DNA of 7,048 nucleotides from an uncultured Verrucomicrobiota bacterium (GCA_946615275.1 CAMOHV010000055.1:1-7048), one strand, 5' to 3'; positions 1 through 6,516 are shown, counted from the first letter of the stretch. The notes: a model not told the origin generated them from the letters alone. Made by a program: numbers and translations.

Positions 1-2214
1 GTAGAGGACGCACATCGCCATGTTGCCGTCCTCGCACGGCAGGAACTGGTACGCGCCCGTCCCGAGCATTACCACCTGGTCCCTGTTCGGCAGATAGCAG
101 CCGTCCCACCATTGGATGTCGTAGTGGCCATCTTCAGGCGAAACTAGTTTCGCCTGAAGATTAAATCGCCCTTCGGGCTTTAAATGGTTAAATCGCCCTT
201 CGGGCTTTAAATGGTTAAATCGGCCTTCGGCCTTTAAATTGTTAAATCGCCCTTCGGGCTTTAAATGGTTAAATCGGGCTGCGCCCTTTAAATCGGCGGC
301 TTCGCCGCCTTTTAAATTGTTAAATTGCTCCGCAGTATTTAAAGGCTGCGAAGCAGCCGATTTAACCATTTCACCATTTAAAGCGCCCGCAGGGCGCGAT
401 TTAATCTCTATCTCGTACACGCCAAACAAATTGTTCGTTCCCCGATAGCTGGTGAAGAGGAGGCGGGAGGCGTCGAAGTCGAGGTCGATGTCGCGCACGA
501 CGGAGGTGTCCTGCGGCTTGTATAGCGTGCGGAACGTGGGGCTGCCGCGCAGATTGGAGACTACGACGATGTCGTTGTCGTAGCCGGTGCGGTTCATGTC
601 CCAATGGTTGTGCGCGTTGAGGCCAAGGAAGCCGCAGCGCCGCCCTCCGAACGCGCTGCCGGGATTGGCGATGTTGCGACGGATGCAGAGCAGTTCGCCG
701 AAGTCGAGGACAGGGTTCGCGAGCATCGCCTTGCGGTAGCTCTCCACAAGGCGCACCGCCTCCTCCACGGGCATCTCCGGGGCGGAATCGTCTATGTCCC
801 CCTTTCCGCCGCGCTTCCATCCGGGCGGCGTGTCAAGCGCCTTGCGGACCGATGCCTCGCGCGCCGTGAGCGCCTTGACCGCCGCCTCCAGCGGCGCGGC
901 GTCGAATCCCTTCCGCGCCTTCAGGTGCGCCACCGACCGCGCCGCCGCCTCGGGGTTGAACCAGCGCATCTGCTCTCGCGCGCGGTTGATCTCCCATTCG
1001 CGCGCAGCCTTCACCTCGGCCGTCGGCACAAGGTTCGTCACCACCGTGAACCACGCCTTCGCCATCGCGCGATAGCCCTCCGCGTTCGGATGCACGCCAT
1101 CTGACTGCAGCGAGAGCGGCACGTGCGGGTACATGTCGAAGAAGTGCACCTTCTGCCCATTCGCGCGGTGCTCCTCCACGAACGCGGGCAGGCGCGGGTT
1201 GAGCCAGGTGCGGATCACCTCTCCGCAGCGGTCGGTGCCGTTGCGCCGGTAGTCGCGGTCGAGGATCGTGGAGACCACGATCTCCGCCTGCGGCTCGAGT
1301 TCGGCGAGCTTGTCGACGAGACGGCCGAGGTTCTTGAGGCCGTGCGTGCGGATCGCCTCCGGTCCGCCGATCGTGCCGTCGTTCGTGCCAATGTGCAGCA
1401 AGATGATATCCGGCCTGCCGCACCGCTTGAGGCGGCCCTCCAGCCCTTCCAGGAGCCCGTGCCACTTGGGGCCGTACTCGTTCACGGCCACGAAGCCGGA
1501 ATGTCCCTCGTGGCGCGGCTGCTCCATGCCCTTCGAGTTGGAGGTCACCGTGCCCTCGTACGTCACGCGGTACCCGGCGTTCGTGAGCATCTCGTAGAGG
1601 GGCAGACGGTACCCGCCGTTCACCCAGGCGCCCCATGTGATCGAATCGCCCATCGGCATGATGCTCACGCACGTGTCGCCGGGGCGCGAGTCCAGCCTGA
1701 ACGCGGGCGTCACCACGGTGCGCCGCCCGTCCGGCGCGCGGAATCCGCGCTCAAACCCCACGCGCTTCCAGGCGATGCTGCCGCCACTGGACTCTGCGCC
1801 GGCGTCGAGCGTCCAGTCATACGGGTCGCGTCCGGGCGCGTCGTTGCCGGTCGTGAAGGTGTAGCCGTCGAACTCCACCTCCTTGCCGAGGTCGACCACG
1901 AGCGGCTCGCCGTACGCGCCGTGGAACTTCGTGAGGGGATTGCCGTCAAGGCACTGCGCTGGGCCCTCGCCATTCACGAGACCGCGTTCGGGGCCCAGCA
2001 CCTTCGCGCCGTCCCATGCGATCGCCTTTCCGCCGCGCAGGAGCGTCCAGTCGCATATCTGCCAGCTGCGCCCGCCGTAGAACGGCGGCTTCGACGGCGC
2101 CGGCCGCGACGCCGTGACCGTGAGGCGCACATACCGCGCTTTCACCGTCTCCGCCGCGGCCGCACATGCGACAGCTAACGTTGATACAAGAAGAATACCA
2201 ATCGTTCTGTTCAT
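1..2214 (-). CDS. Secreted SGNH/GDSL esterase with C-terminal hydrazine-synthase-alpha-like region, interrupted by a repeat array; C-terminus outside window
   Basis: Open frame of 738 codons running off the left edge, so the C-terminus is missing. It starts at ATG 2214 with GGAG 8 bases upstream. Residues 1-20 form a signal peptide (MNRTIGILLVSTLAVACAAA), so the product is exported. Residues about 85-135 look like a discoidin-type beta domain (LTKFHGAYGEPLVVDLG). The SGNH hydrolase has block I GDS with nucleophile Ser191, GHSG at 237-240, block III GTND with Asn278, and block V DGVH with Asp372 and His375, so the catalytic set is complete. Probable role is removing acyl groups from carbohydrates outside the cytoplasm; the substrate is unknown. 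From about 500 (NPVLDFGELLCIRRN, then AHNHWD at 534-539 and DIDLDFDASRLLF) it resembles the region called hydrazine synthase alpha-like in PVC genomes. That name does not imply hydrazine synthesis. Residues about 604-685 are encoded by the palindromic array, after which the family resemblance resumes (WWDGCYLP). It lies downstream of a broken ATPase gene and is probably transcribed alone. Confidence 0.88.
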   Translation of the reverse strand, partial: MNRTIGILLVSTLAVACAAAAETVKARYVRLTVTASRPAPSKPPFYGGRSWQICDWTLLRGGKAIAWDGAKVLGPERGLVNGEGPAQCLDGNPLTKFHGAYGEPLVVDLGKEVEFDGYTFTTGNDAPGRDPYDWTLDAGAESSGGSIAWKRVGFERGFRAPDGRRTVVTPAFRLDSRPGDTCVSIMPMGDSITWGAWVNGGYRLPLYEMLTNAGYRVTYEGTVTSNSKGMEQPRHEGHSGFVAVNEYGPKWHGLLEGLEGRLKRCGRPDIILLHIGTNDGTIGGPEAIRTHGLKNLGRLVDKLAELEPQAEIVVSTILDRDYRRNGTDRCGEVIRTWLNPRLPAFVEEHRANGQKVHFFDMYPHVPLSLQSDGVHPNAEGYRAMAKAWFTVVTNLVPTAEVKAAREWEINRAREQMRWFNPEAAARSVAHLKARKGFDAAPLEAAVKALTAREASVRKALDTPPGWKRGGKGDIDDSAPEMPVEEAVRLVESYRKAMLANPVLDFGELLCIRRNIANPGSAFGGRRCGFLGLNAHNHWDMNRTGYDNDIVVVSNLRGSPTFRTLYKPQDTSVVRDIDLDFDASRLLFTSYRGTNNLFGVYEIEIKSRPAGALNGEMVKSAASQPLNTAEQFNNLKGGEAADLKGAARFNHLKPEGRFNNLKAEGRFNHLKPEGRFNHLKPEGRFNLQAKLVSPEDGHYDIQWWDGCYLPNRDQVVMLGTGAYQFLPCEDGNMAMCVLY
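130..161. repeat. Perfect 32-bp palindrome at the edge of the repeat array
   Basis: The half-site ATCTTCAGGCGAAACT is followed directly by its exact reverse complement, centred between 145 and 146, with no spacer. It directly abuts the first TTAAATC hairpin unit and is also translated in the esterase frame (LQAKLVSPED). It does not share the TTTAAA/GATTTAA design of the array, so it is either a different element, an insertion scar, or the terminal piece of the array. A chance perfect 32-bp palindrome is very improbable. Confidence 0.9.
162..404 (-). repeat. Cluster of nine small palindromic units inside the esterase reading frame
   Basis: Each unit has the form TTTAAA, GC stem, 3-base loop, complementary stem, GATTTAA, read on one strand or the other. 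Plus-strand stems and loops are: GCCC/TTC at 168-178, the same at 195-205, GGCC/TTC at 222-232, GCCC/TTC at 249-259, GGGC/TGC at 276-286, GGCGGC/TTC at 295-309, a degenerate TGC/TCC at 326-334, GGCTGC/GAA at 344-358, and GCGCCC/GCA at 383-397. The first five are exactly 27 bases apart. The last two clean units have the opposite orientation. On the minus strand only one of three frames avoids TAA in the 27-base unit, and it is the frame the gene uses, giving RFNHLKPEG repeats. The span of 243 bases is 81 codons. The separators are ATGG, ATTG or a shared AAATC. It resembles in-gene palindromic elements of other bacteria; I do not recognise this family by name. Confidence 0.93.
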
Positions 2215-2222
2215 GTTGACTT

Positions 2223-2226
2223 CTCC
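2223..2226 (-). promoter_or_regulatory. Ribosome binding site of the esterase gene
   Basis: GGAG on the minus strand, 8 bases before ATG 2214. It supports this start, which also places the signal peptide at the very N-terminus. The leader just upstream (2228-2242) is A/T-rich (AATAATAAT on the minus strand), but I cannot assign a clear -35/-10 pair. Confidence 0.7.
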
Positions 2227-2269
2227 AAATCGATTATTATTCGAGGTAGCTGCAAAACCTCCAAAAACA

Positions 2270-2346
2270 TCTCACGCCAAGTTCGCAAAGCACGCGAAGT
2301 TCTGTTTCATGGATGACCTTTCGAACTTAGCGGACTTTGCGTGAGA
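2270..2346. repeat. Imperfect inverted repeat between the broken ATPase gene and the esterase
   Basis: The arms are 2270-2290 (TCTCACGCCAAGTTCGCAAAG) shortened here to its outer part TCTCACGC, and 2326-2346, whose complement also begins TCTCACGC. Over 21 aligned bases 18 match. The 35-base centre (2291-2325) contains a further CGCGAAGTTC similar to the arms. Repeats built on CTCACGCAAAG/CTTTGCGTGAG occur between genes in many bacterial genomes. It could form a cruciform or RNA hairpin, but there is no clean T-run to call a terminator. The right arm overlaps the 3' end of the ATPase remnant and may mark the point where that gene was broken. Confidence 0.65.
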
Positions 2347-2525
2347 CTAAAAAGCGGGTTTTGAGACTTCCCGAACCTGCGCGGACGCGCGATGAAGAAC
2401 TGCCCGCCGCGCGAATCGTCGGCAAGTTCCTTCAGTATCGCTGTCTTGTCGACGTACGAATAGCCTCTCTTGCGGAGGTCGTCGAACGTGTAGATGTCTG
2501 TCGCAGCTTTCTCCATGACGCACAT
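2307..2525 (-). pseudogene. N-terminal remnant of an AAA-ATPase-like / PD-(D/E)XK family protein
   Basis: The frame encodes 72 residues. The first ~53 match the start of the large bacterial 'AAA-ATPase-like' family, whose members normally run to around 500 residues or more with a C-terminal nuclease-like domain: TFDDLRKRGYSYVDKT, then FFIARPRRFGKS. The last motif is the Walker A variant usual for this family (RPRRFGKS). After FGKS the similarity stops abruptly at about 2365; the remaining residues are read from the inverted-repeat sequence and end at TGA 2307-2309. The ATPase core and the C-terminal domain are absent, so the product cannot be functional as a family member. The start is either ATG 2525 or ATG 2516 (MEKAATDIYTF); neither has a strong ribosome binding site. 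Together with the inverted repeat it fills the 394-base gap between the vWA and esterase genes. Confidence 0.7.
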
Positions 2526-2608
2526 TATAGCATTTCACACACCTGTCGGCAACGGGACACACAATGAACGAGCAGCACTCCTTCGTCTTGCCGGTGAAGG
2601 CGGAATGA

Positions 2609-4984
2609 TCAGAGGCCGGAATCCACGGCCACGTCGGGGCTGTCCGACCTGGAAGGCCCGTTCGGATGGTCTCGCAGCAGCTGCGCCGTCTCGACGAGGC
2701 GGATGAACTCCGCGCGCCAGCCGTCGTCGTCGCGCCCCTTCGCTTCCCGGGCGCGCTTGATCACCGCGTCGAACGACGCCGAACCCTTGTAGGCGGAGTG
2801 CTTCATAAGGAGCGCGAACTCCGCAACCGCCGACGCGAACCGGAACGACTCGGTCGGCTCGGCCGGGGTGACGTCCTTCGCCGTCACGGGCTGGTCCATG
2901 CGCGTGCTGACGTCCGCGTCGGGCAGCTTGTAGCGCAGCTTCACTGTCAGCAGCTCCCCGCTTTCCACGGGCACCTGCCTCTGATACTTGAGGTCGTCGG
3001 TCTTGGCCACGGCGCTCGAAGCGCCGGCGGGCACGATCTCGTAGAGCGCCGTCATGGAATGTCCGCTGCCCATCTCGCCGGCGTCCTTCTTGTCGTCGTT
3101 GAAGTCCTTCGCCGCCAGGAGACGGTTCTCGTAGCCCAGGAGGCGATACGCGCCCACCTGGGCCGGGTTGAACTCCAGCTGGAGCTTCACGTCCTTCGCC
3201 ACCGTCATCATCGTGCCGCCGAACTCCGTCATCAGCACCTTCTTCGCCTCCAGGATGCCGTCGAGGAACGCGTAGTTGCCGTTTCCGGCGTTCGCGAGCT
3301 TTTTCATCATGGCGTCATGGTAGTTGCCGCGCCCGACGCCCAGGACGGTCAGGAACACGCCCGTCGCGCGCTTCCCCTCGATGAACCTCTCCAACTCGGA
3401 AGGATTGCGGATGCCCACGTTGAAGTCGCCGTCCGTGATCAGCACCACGCGGTTGTTCTTCTTCGCCGAGAAACTCTTCATCGCCTCATCGTAGGCGAGC
3501 TGCAGCCCGGCGCCGCCCGACGTGGAGCCGCCCGCACGAAGGCCGTCAAGCACACGCATGATGCGCGCTTTGTCCTTGCCGGACGTCGCGGGCAGCTCGA
3601 CCTGCACTCCGCTCGCGTAGGACACGATCGCAACGGAGTCCTCCGGACGCAGCTGGTCCGTAAGGAGCCGCAGCGCCTGCATGAGCATGGAGAACCCTCC
3701 GTTGCAGTTCATCGAGCCGGACTTGTCGATCAGGAACACGAGGTTGCAGGGCGGAATCGAATCCTTCGGCACGCGCTTCGCCTGCACGCCCACGCGCAGC
3801 AGCTTGTGCTCCGCGTTCCAGGGGCACGCCCCCAGCTCGCACGCCACCGCCACCGGCGCGGCACCCGTCGGCCCCGCGTAGTCGTAGGAGAAGTAGTTAA
3901 CATACTCCTCGATGCGCACCGAGTCCCTGGGCGGCAGAAGCTTCATCTCCGTAAGATACCGCCTCATCGTGGTGTAGCTCGCAGTGTCCACGTCGAGGCC
4001 GAAGGTGGAAAGCGGATTGCTTTTCGCCTCCAGGAACTCGTTCTCCTTGAATGAGGCGAACTTCTCCCTTCCGACCGCGTCCGGACGCGGCATATACGAT
4101 TCCATCTTCGGCTCGCGATACGCCGATCTGATGGCGCGCACACTCCTCGACGATCCCATGACCGACCTCATCATTACAGGAGACTGTACGCACATCATGG
4201 CGCCAACGGGCGCAGATTCATGCTGCACCGATTTCTCTTTTGCATATTCACGCACCGCCTGCTTGCGGACAGATTCCCTTGCCATCTCATGCGAGATGTC
4301 CGGCGGCCGATTGGCCTGCGGCGCTTCAGTTCTCATTGGAAGTGCCACCCCATGTGCGACGTCGCTCTCCTGCATGAAGAGAACGGGCAGTCCAAGGGCC
4401 AGAAGAAGCGAGGCGGCGAGCGCCAGACCCCAATACCTCCATGCCCTACGGCGCGCGGGCGCGGCGACGGGCGGCGAGAGGCGGAACTCCCGCTCGTAGT
4501 CGCGGCGCGGATCGTCGACGGCCTCTATCGGCAGCCCCATGCAGACCGCGAGATCATCGGAGATCGTCTCGCCGCGCATCACGCCGAGGGCCGCCTTCAC
4601 GTCCGCCAGGTCTTCGGGCGGCACAGTGTCCACGGTCCAGCTGCGCGAGACGGTCTCTGGTGGAAGGACGGTCGCGTTCCACAGCTGATAGACGCGCGTG
4701 CCGACGAGAATCTCGCGGTCGGATGCAGGCACGGTGAACGGCGAAACAGGCACCGTGCGCCATCCATTCGCGGAGACGCCGAGAAGAAGCCCCGTCACGG
4801 GTTCAGCGAAATCGGCGAAGATGCGCAGCTCGCCGGCGGTGGGCGACGGATCGAACGCCGCCGACGTGCCGGCCGGATTGCCGGCCGTTGCGCGCATCGG
4901 CGCGGTCTCGCGCATGCGGTGCATCTCCCACTCGCGGCGGAAGACGGAAAGAAAACGGCCTTTGTCGATGGATTCATTGGACAT
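2609..4984 (-). CDS. Membrane-anchored von Willebrand factor type A protein, YfbK-like
   Basis: 791 residues. I chose ATG 4984 (MSNESIDKG) over the GTG at 4996, which would overlap the previous stop, because GAGGTG lies 4 bases before the ATG. Residues about 1-180 are a hydrophilic region I do not recognise (GELRIFADFAEP, SPFTVPASDREILVGTRVYQLWN). A single membrane segment spans about 184-204, followed by a Met-rich linker (261-300). The vWA N-terminal domain is at about 323-369 (NPLSTFGLDVDTASY). The vWA domain starts near 410 and has a complete MIDAS: Asp420, Ser422 and Ser424 (DKSGS), Thr488, and Asp518 (ITDGD). The C-terminal part to about 780 fits the DUF3520-type domain of YfbK relatives. 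Such domains bind partners through a metal ion; the ligand here is unknown. It ends at TGA 2609-2611. It follows the HTH gene by 8 bases and is probably translated in step with it. Confidence 0.92.
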   Translation of the reverse strand: MSNESIDKGRFLSVFRREWEMHRMRETAPMRATAGNPAGTSAAFDPSPTAGELRIFADFAEPVTGLLLGVSANGWRTVPVSPFTVPASDREILVGTRVYQLWNATVLPPETVSRSWTVDTVPPEDLADVKAALGVMRGETISDDLAVCMGLPIEAVDDPRRDYEREFRLSPPVAAPARRRAWRYWGLALAASLLLALGLPVLFMQESDVAHGVALPMRTEAPQANRPPDISHEMARESVRKQAVREYAKEKSVQHESAPVGAMMCVQSPVMMRSVMGSSRSVRAIRSAYREPKMESYMPRPDAVGREKFASFKENEFLEAKSNPLSTFGLDVDTASYTTMRRYLTEMKLLPPRDSVRIEEYVNYFSYDYAGPTGAAPVAVACELGACPWNAEHKLLRVGVQAKRVPKDSIPPCNLVFLIDKSGSMNCNGGFSMLMQALRLLTDQLRPEDSVAIVSYASGVQVELPATSGKDKARIMRVLDGLRAGGSTSGGAGLQLAYDEAMKSFSAKKNNRVVLITDGDFNVGIRNPSELERFIEGKRATGVFLTVLGVGRGNYHDAMMKKLANAGNGNYAFLDGILEAKKVLMTEFGGTMMTVAKDVKLQLEFNPAQVGAYRLLGYENRLLAAKDFNDDKKDAGEMGSGHSMTALYEIVPAGASSAVAKTDDLKYQRQVPVESGELLTVKLRYKLPDADVSTRMDQPVTAKDVTPAEPTESFRFASAVAEFALLMKHSAYKGSASFDAVIKRAREAKGRDDDGWRAEFIRLVETAQLLRDHPNGPSRSDSPDVAVDSGL

Positions 4985-4988
4985 GGCG

Positions 4989-4994
4989 CACCTC
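4989..4994 (-). promoter_or_regulatory. Ribosome binding site of the vWA gene overlapping the upstream stop codon
   Basis: GAGGTG on the minus strand, 4 bases before ATG 4984. It overlaps the TGA stop (4993-4995) of the upstream HTH gene, an arrangement typical of translational coupling. It decides the start in favour of ATG 4984 rather than GTG 4996. Confidence 0.7.
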
Positions 4995-5844
4995 ACTTTC
5001 CGAGCTTCTTGAGGGTTTCCGGTCCCAGCGCCGATTCGCAGGCCGCGAGCAGGGTCTGCGCCACGAGGCGGTCGTTCAGGGCGATGCCCTTCTCCGCGAA
5101 GAATTCAACTATCTTTTTCATGCATGCCTCCTTGAGCACATAGGCCCTTGATTTCCCGACTCCCATCGCCGCCAGCACCTCTGGCGTCGTGATCGGGATG
5201 TCATGGGCCGCCACATGACACAGGAGCGCGACACACCGCTTTTCCACTTTTATTTTCTCCGCCACCGCCGAGAGCATCTCGTGCGAGAGCGCCCAGATGA
5301 CCGCGCGGTCGAGCGCCTCGCCCGGCCGCCATGCCACGGAGCCTGCCGTCTCGCGCGCGTCGTCGACCTCTGCGGCGCGCTCCCACACGAGGCGCCGCCG
5401 CCCTTCCGCGTCCCGCACGGATCGCGGCTTCCAGCCCTTGGCGGCGGCGATCCAGTCGCGGACGATGTCGTGGATGCGGCCGCGGCCGGAGCCGAACAGC
5501 GTGCCGCACACGAATTCGTCAAGGGGGCGGTCCTCAAGTTGCATCCTGTGTTGGAAGTAGAGCTTGAGGGGCTTGGGCTTGCTCCGCGAGCCTGTGAGGA
5601 GGAAGTAGGCGTCGAAATGCAGCACGGGGTCCATGCCCTCGACGTCTGCGCGCACGAAGCCGAATCGCGCAAGCTGGGCGTACATCGCGGACGCGACCTG
5701 CTCGCGCAGCCTGGCGGCGGCGGCGCAGCCGTCCACAAAACAGACATCGAACCACTCCCGCCAGGCGTCGTCGCCCGCGTAGAGATCCTGCCGGCCGGAC
5801 GCGCCGACCGCCTTCAACCGCTCTTCAATCGTTGTCGATTCCAT
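4993..5844 (-). CDS. Putative HTH regulator, possibly a divergent sigma-70-like factor, paired with the vWA gene
   Basis: 283 residues. The start is ATG 5844 (MESTTIEERL), because GGAGG sits 5 bases upstream; an earlier in-frame ATG at 5856 overlaps that site and is less likely. No signal peptide or membrane segment, so probably cytoplasmic. Residues about 218-246 read as a helix-turn-helix (TTPEVLAAMGVGKSRAYVLKE), with spacing reminiscent of sigma region 4. The N-terminal half (DDAWREWFDVCF at 25-36, FDAYFLLTGSRSKPKPLKLYF at 77-97, shown here only by position and ends) might correspond to a degenerate region 2, but I cannot confirm it. The middle is charged and alanine-rich. Genes for sigma-type regulators next to membrane proteins often encode a regulator and its controller, so the vWA neighbour may sense or bind it; that is inference. 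It could equally be another DNA-binding family. Confidence 0.8.
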   Translation of the reverse strand: MESTTIEERLKAVGASGRQDLYAGDDAWREWFDVCFVDGCAAAARLREQVASAMYAQLARFGFVRADVEGMDPVLHFDAYFLLTGSRSKPKPLKLYFQHRMQLEDRPLDEFVCGTLFGSGRGRIHDIVRDWIAAAKGWKPRSVRDAEGRRRLVWERAAEVDDARETAGSVAWRPGEALDRAVIWALSHEMLSAVAEKIKVEKRCVALLCHVAAHDIPITTPEVLAAMGVGKSRAYVLKEACMKKIVEFFAEKGIALNDRLVAQTLLAACESALGPETLKKLGK

Positions 5845-5849
5845 TTGAT

Positions 5850-5854
5850 CCTCC
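5850..5854 (-). promoter_or_regulatory. Strong ribosome binding site of the HTH gene
   Basis: GGAGG on the minus strand, 5 bases before ATG 5844. Because it lies between ATG 5856 and ATG 5844, it supports the shorter product. The 101-base gap to the previous gene is long enough for a separate promoter, but no clear -35/-10 pair is visible. Confidence 0.75.
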
Positions 5855-5945
5855 ATTCGTACAGGAACCGACCGGCGCGTTTTTCCACTTTCCCCTCATT
5901 GTCTGGTGGAGTTCATTCGACCGTCTACTTCTCGGATGGGCGAAG

Positions 5946-6479
5946 TCACCTTCCGAGCGCCTTTCGCTCGGCGGGGGTGATCACGCCCGACTTGACCTGC
6001 TTGTCGAGGTAGCTCTTCAGCGCAGACTCCGACTTCGCGCAAAAGGCCTCGCTCTCCTCCTTTGAGCAAAGCCCCTTCTCCGCCCGCTTGCGCGAACGCG
6101 CCATAGCCTTCTCCGCCCCGGCGATCGCCCGCCTCACGGCAACCGGCACGCGCGGCTCGCCGAAGTCCGCCGCGATGCGCCGACGCTCCGATTCAGGGAA
6201 GATCGAGAGCGGCAGCTTCACGGTCTCGGTCTCGTTCGAGATCGTCACCGTGCGCGCGTCAAGCGCCACAACGATGCCCCAAGCCACGTTTCCCGCATGG
6301 TTCGTGTAGGCGTTTTGCGCCTGCCTGTCCGCCAAAGCGAAAGGCGCGGCGGCGGATGCTGCTTGGGCCTGGGGCTCCGCGCGGGCGGGAACCGCAAAGG
6401 ACAGAGAGGTCAGAAGCGACAAGGCGCAAGCAACGGCACTGGCGGCATTGGGAACGCCAGCGCGGAAATTCGCCGTCAT
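5946..6479 (-). CDS. Small exported protein with an SHD1-like beta domain and charged C-terminus
   Basis: 177 residues from ATG 6479. The N-terminus is a signal peptide: hydrophobic core at about 13-30 (SAVACALSLLTSLSFAV) and a likely cleavage ARA|E after Ala34. An Ala/Gln-rich linker follows. Residues about 57-103 (YTNHAGNVAWGIVVALD, then VTISNETETVKLPLSIFPE) have the alternating pattern, with a final LPLS, of the small SHD1-like beta domains found in exported proteins of PVC bacteria. The rest is Lys/Arg/Ala-rich and probably helical, with cysteines at 138 and 147 that could form a disulphide. The frame is open upstream to ATG 6629, but the longer forms would bury the signal peptide; ATG 6500 is a possible alternative and no strong ribosome binding site decides. 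Function unknown, probably periplasmic. It is 101 bases upstream of the HTH gene on the same strand, so co-transcription is possible. Confidence 0.72.
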   Translation of the reverse strand: MTANFRAGVPNAASAVACALSLLTSLSFAVPARAEPQAQAASAAAPFALADRQAQNAYTNHAGNVAWGIVVALDARTVTISNETETVKLPLSIFPESERRRIAADFGEPRVPVAVRRAIAGAEKAMARSRKRAEKGLCSKEESEAFCAKSESALKSYLDKQVKSGVITPAERKALGR

Positions 6480-6510
6480 ATTCGAATCTAGCATGTCCAT
6501 GGATGAATGT

Positions 6511-6516
6511 AGTATA
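6511..6516 (-). promoter_or_regulatory. Possible -10 element before the small exported protein gene
   Basis: TATACT on the minus strand matches five of six bases of TATAAT and lies in an A/T-rich island 31 bases before ATG 6479 (10 before ATG 6500). No good -35 box stands at the expected distance, so this is only a candidate. If real, it favours a start at 6479 over the longer frames from 6629. Confidence 0.3.

Noticed and set aside
162..404. CRISPR array
   Set aside because: Units are palindromes 19-40 bases apart with only 4-8 base separators. There are no unique spacers of ~30 bases and no cas genes.
162..404. Series of transcription terminators or an end of the esterase gene
   Set aside because: Stems are short, no T-run follows the hairpins in either direction, and the reading frame and protein family pattern continue beyond the array.
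239..448. 69-codon plus-strand open frame through the array
   Set aside because: It arises because the palindromic unit is open in one frame on each strand; the product has no ribosome binding site or homology signal.
1..720. True hydrazine synthase subunit (anammox)
   Set aside because: Only a family-name resemblance is seen. The protein is an esterase fusion, no haem CxxCH motif is visible in the part present, and no other anammox genes are nearby.
833..1672. 279-codon minus-strand open frame
   Set aside because: It lies in another frame of the same strand as the esterase, with low-complexity Arg/Gly/Ala composition. The esterase frame carries all the motifs.
1123..2178. 351-codon plus-strand open frame
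   Set aside because: It is the exact antisense of the esterase frame, whose catalytic motifs and signal peptide are clear; the plus product has a His/Arg/Val-rich composition typical of shadow frames in GC-rich DNA.
2666..4054. 462-codon plus-strand open frame
   Set aside because: Antisense to the vWA gene, rich in Arg, His and Leu, with no domain; explained by the GC-rich third positions of the real gene.
4220..5143. 307-codon plus-strand open frame
   Set aside because: It overlaps the vWA and HTH genes antisense and has no recognisable motif or plausible ribosome binding site.
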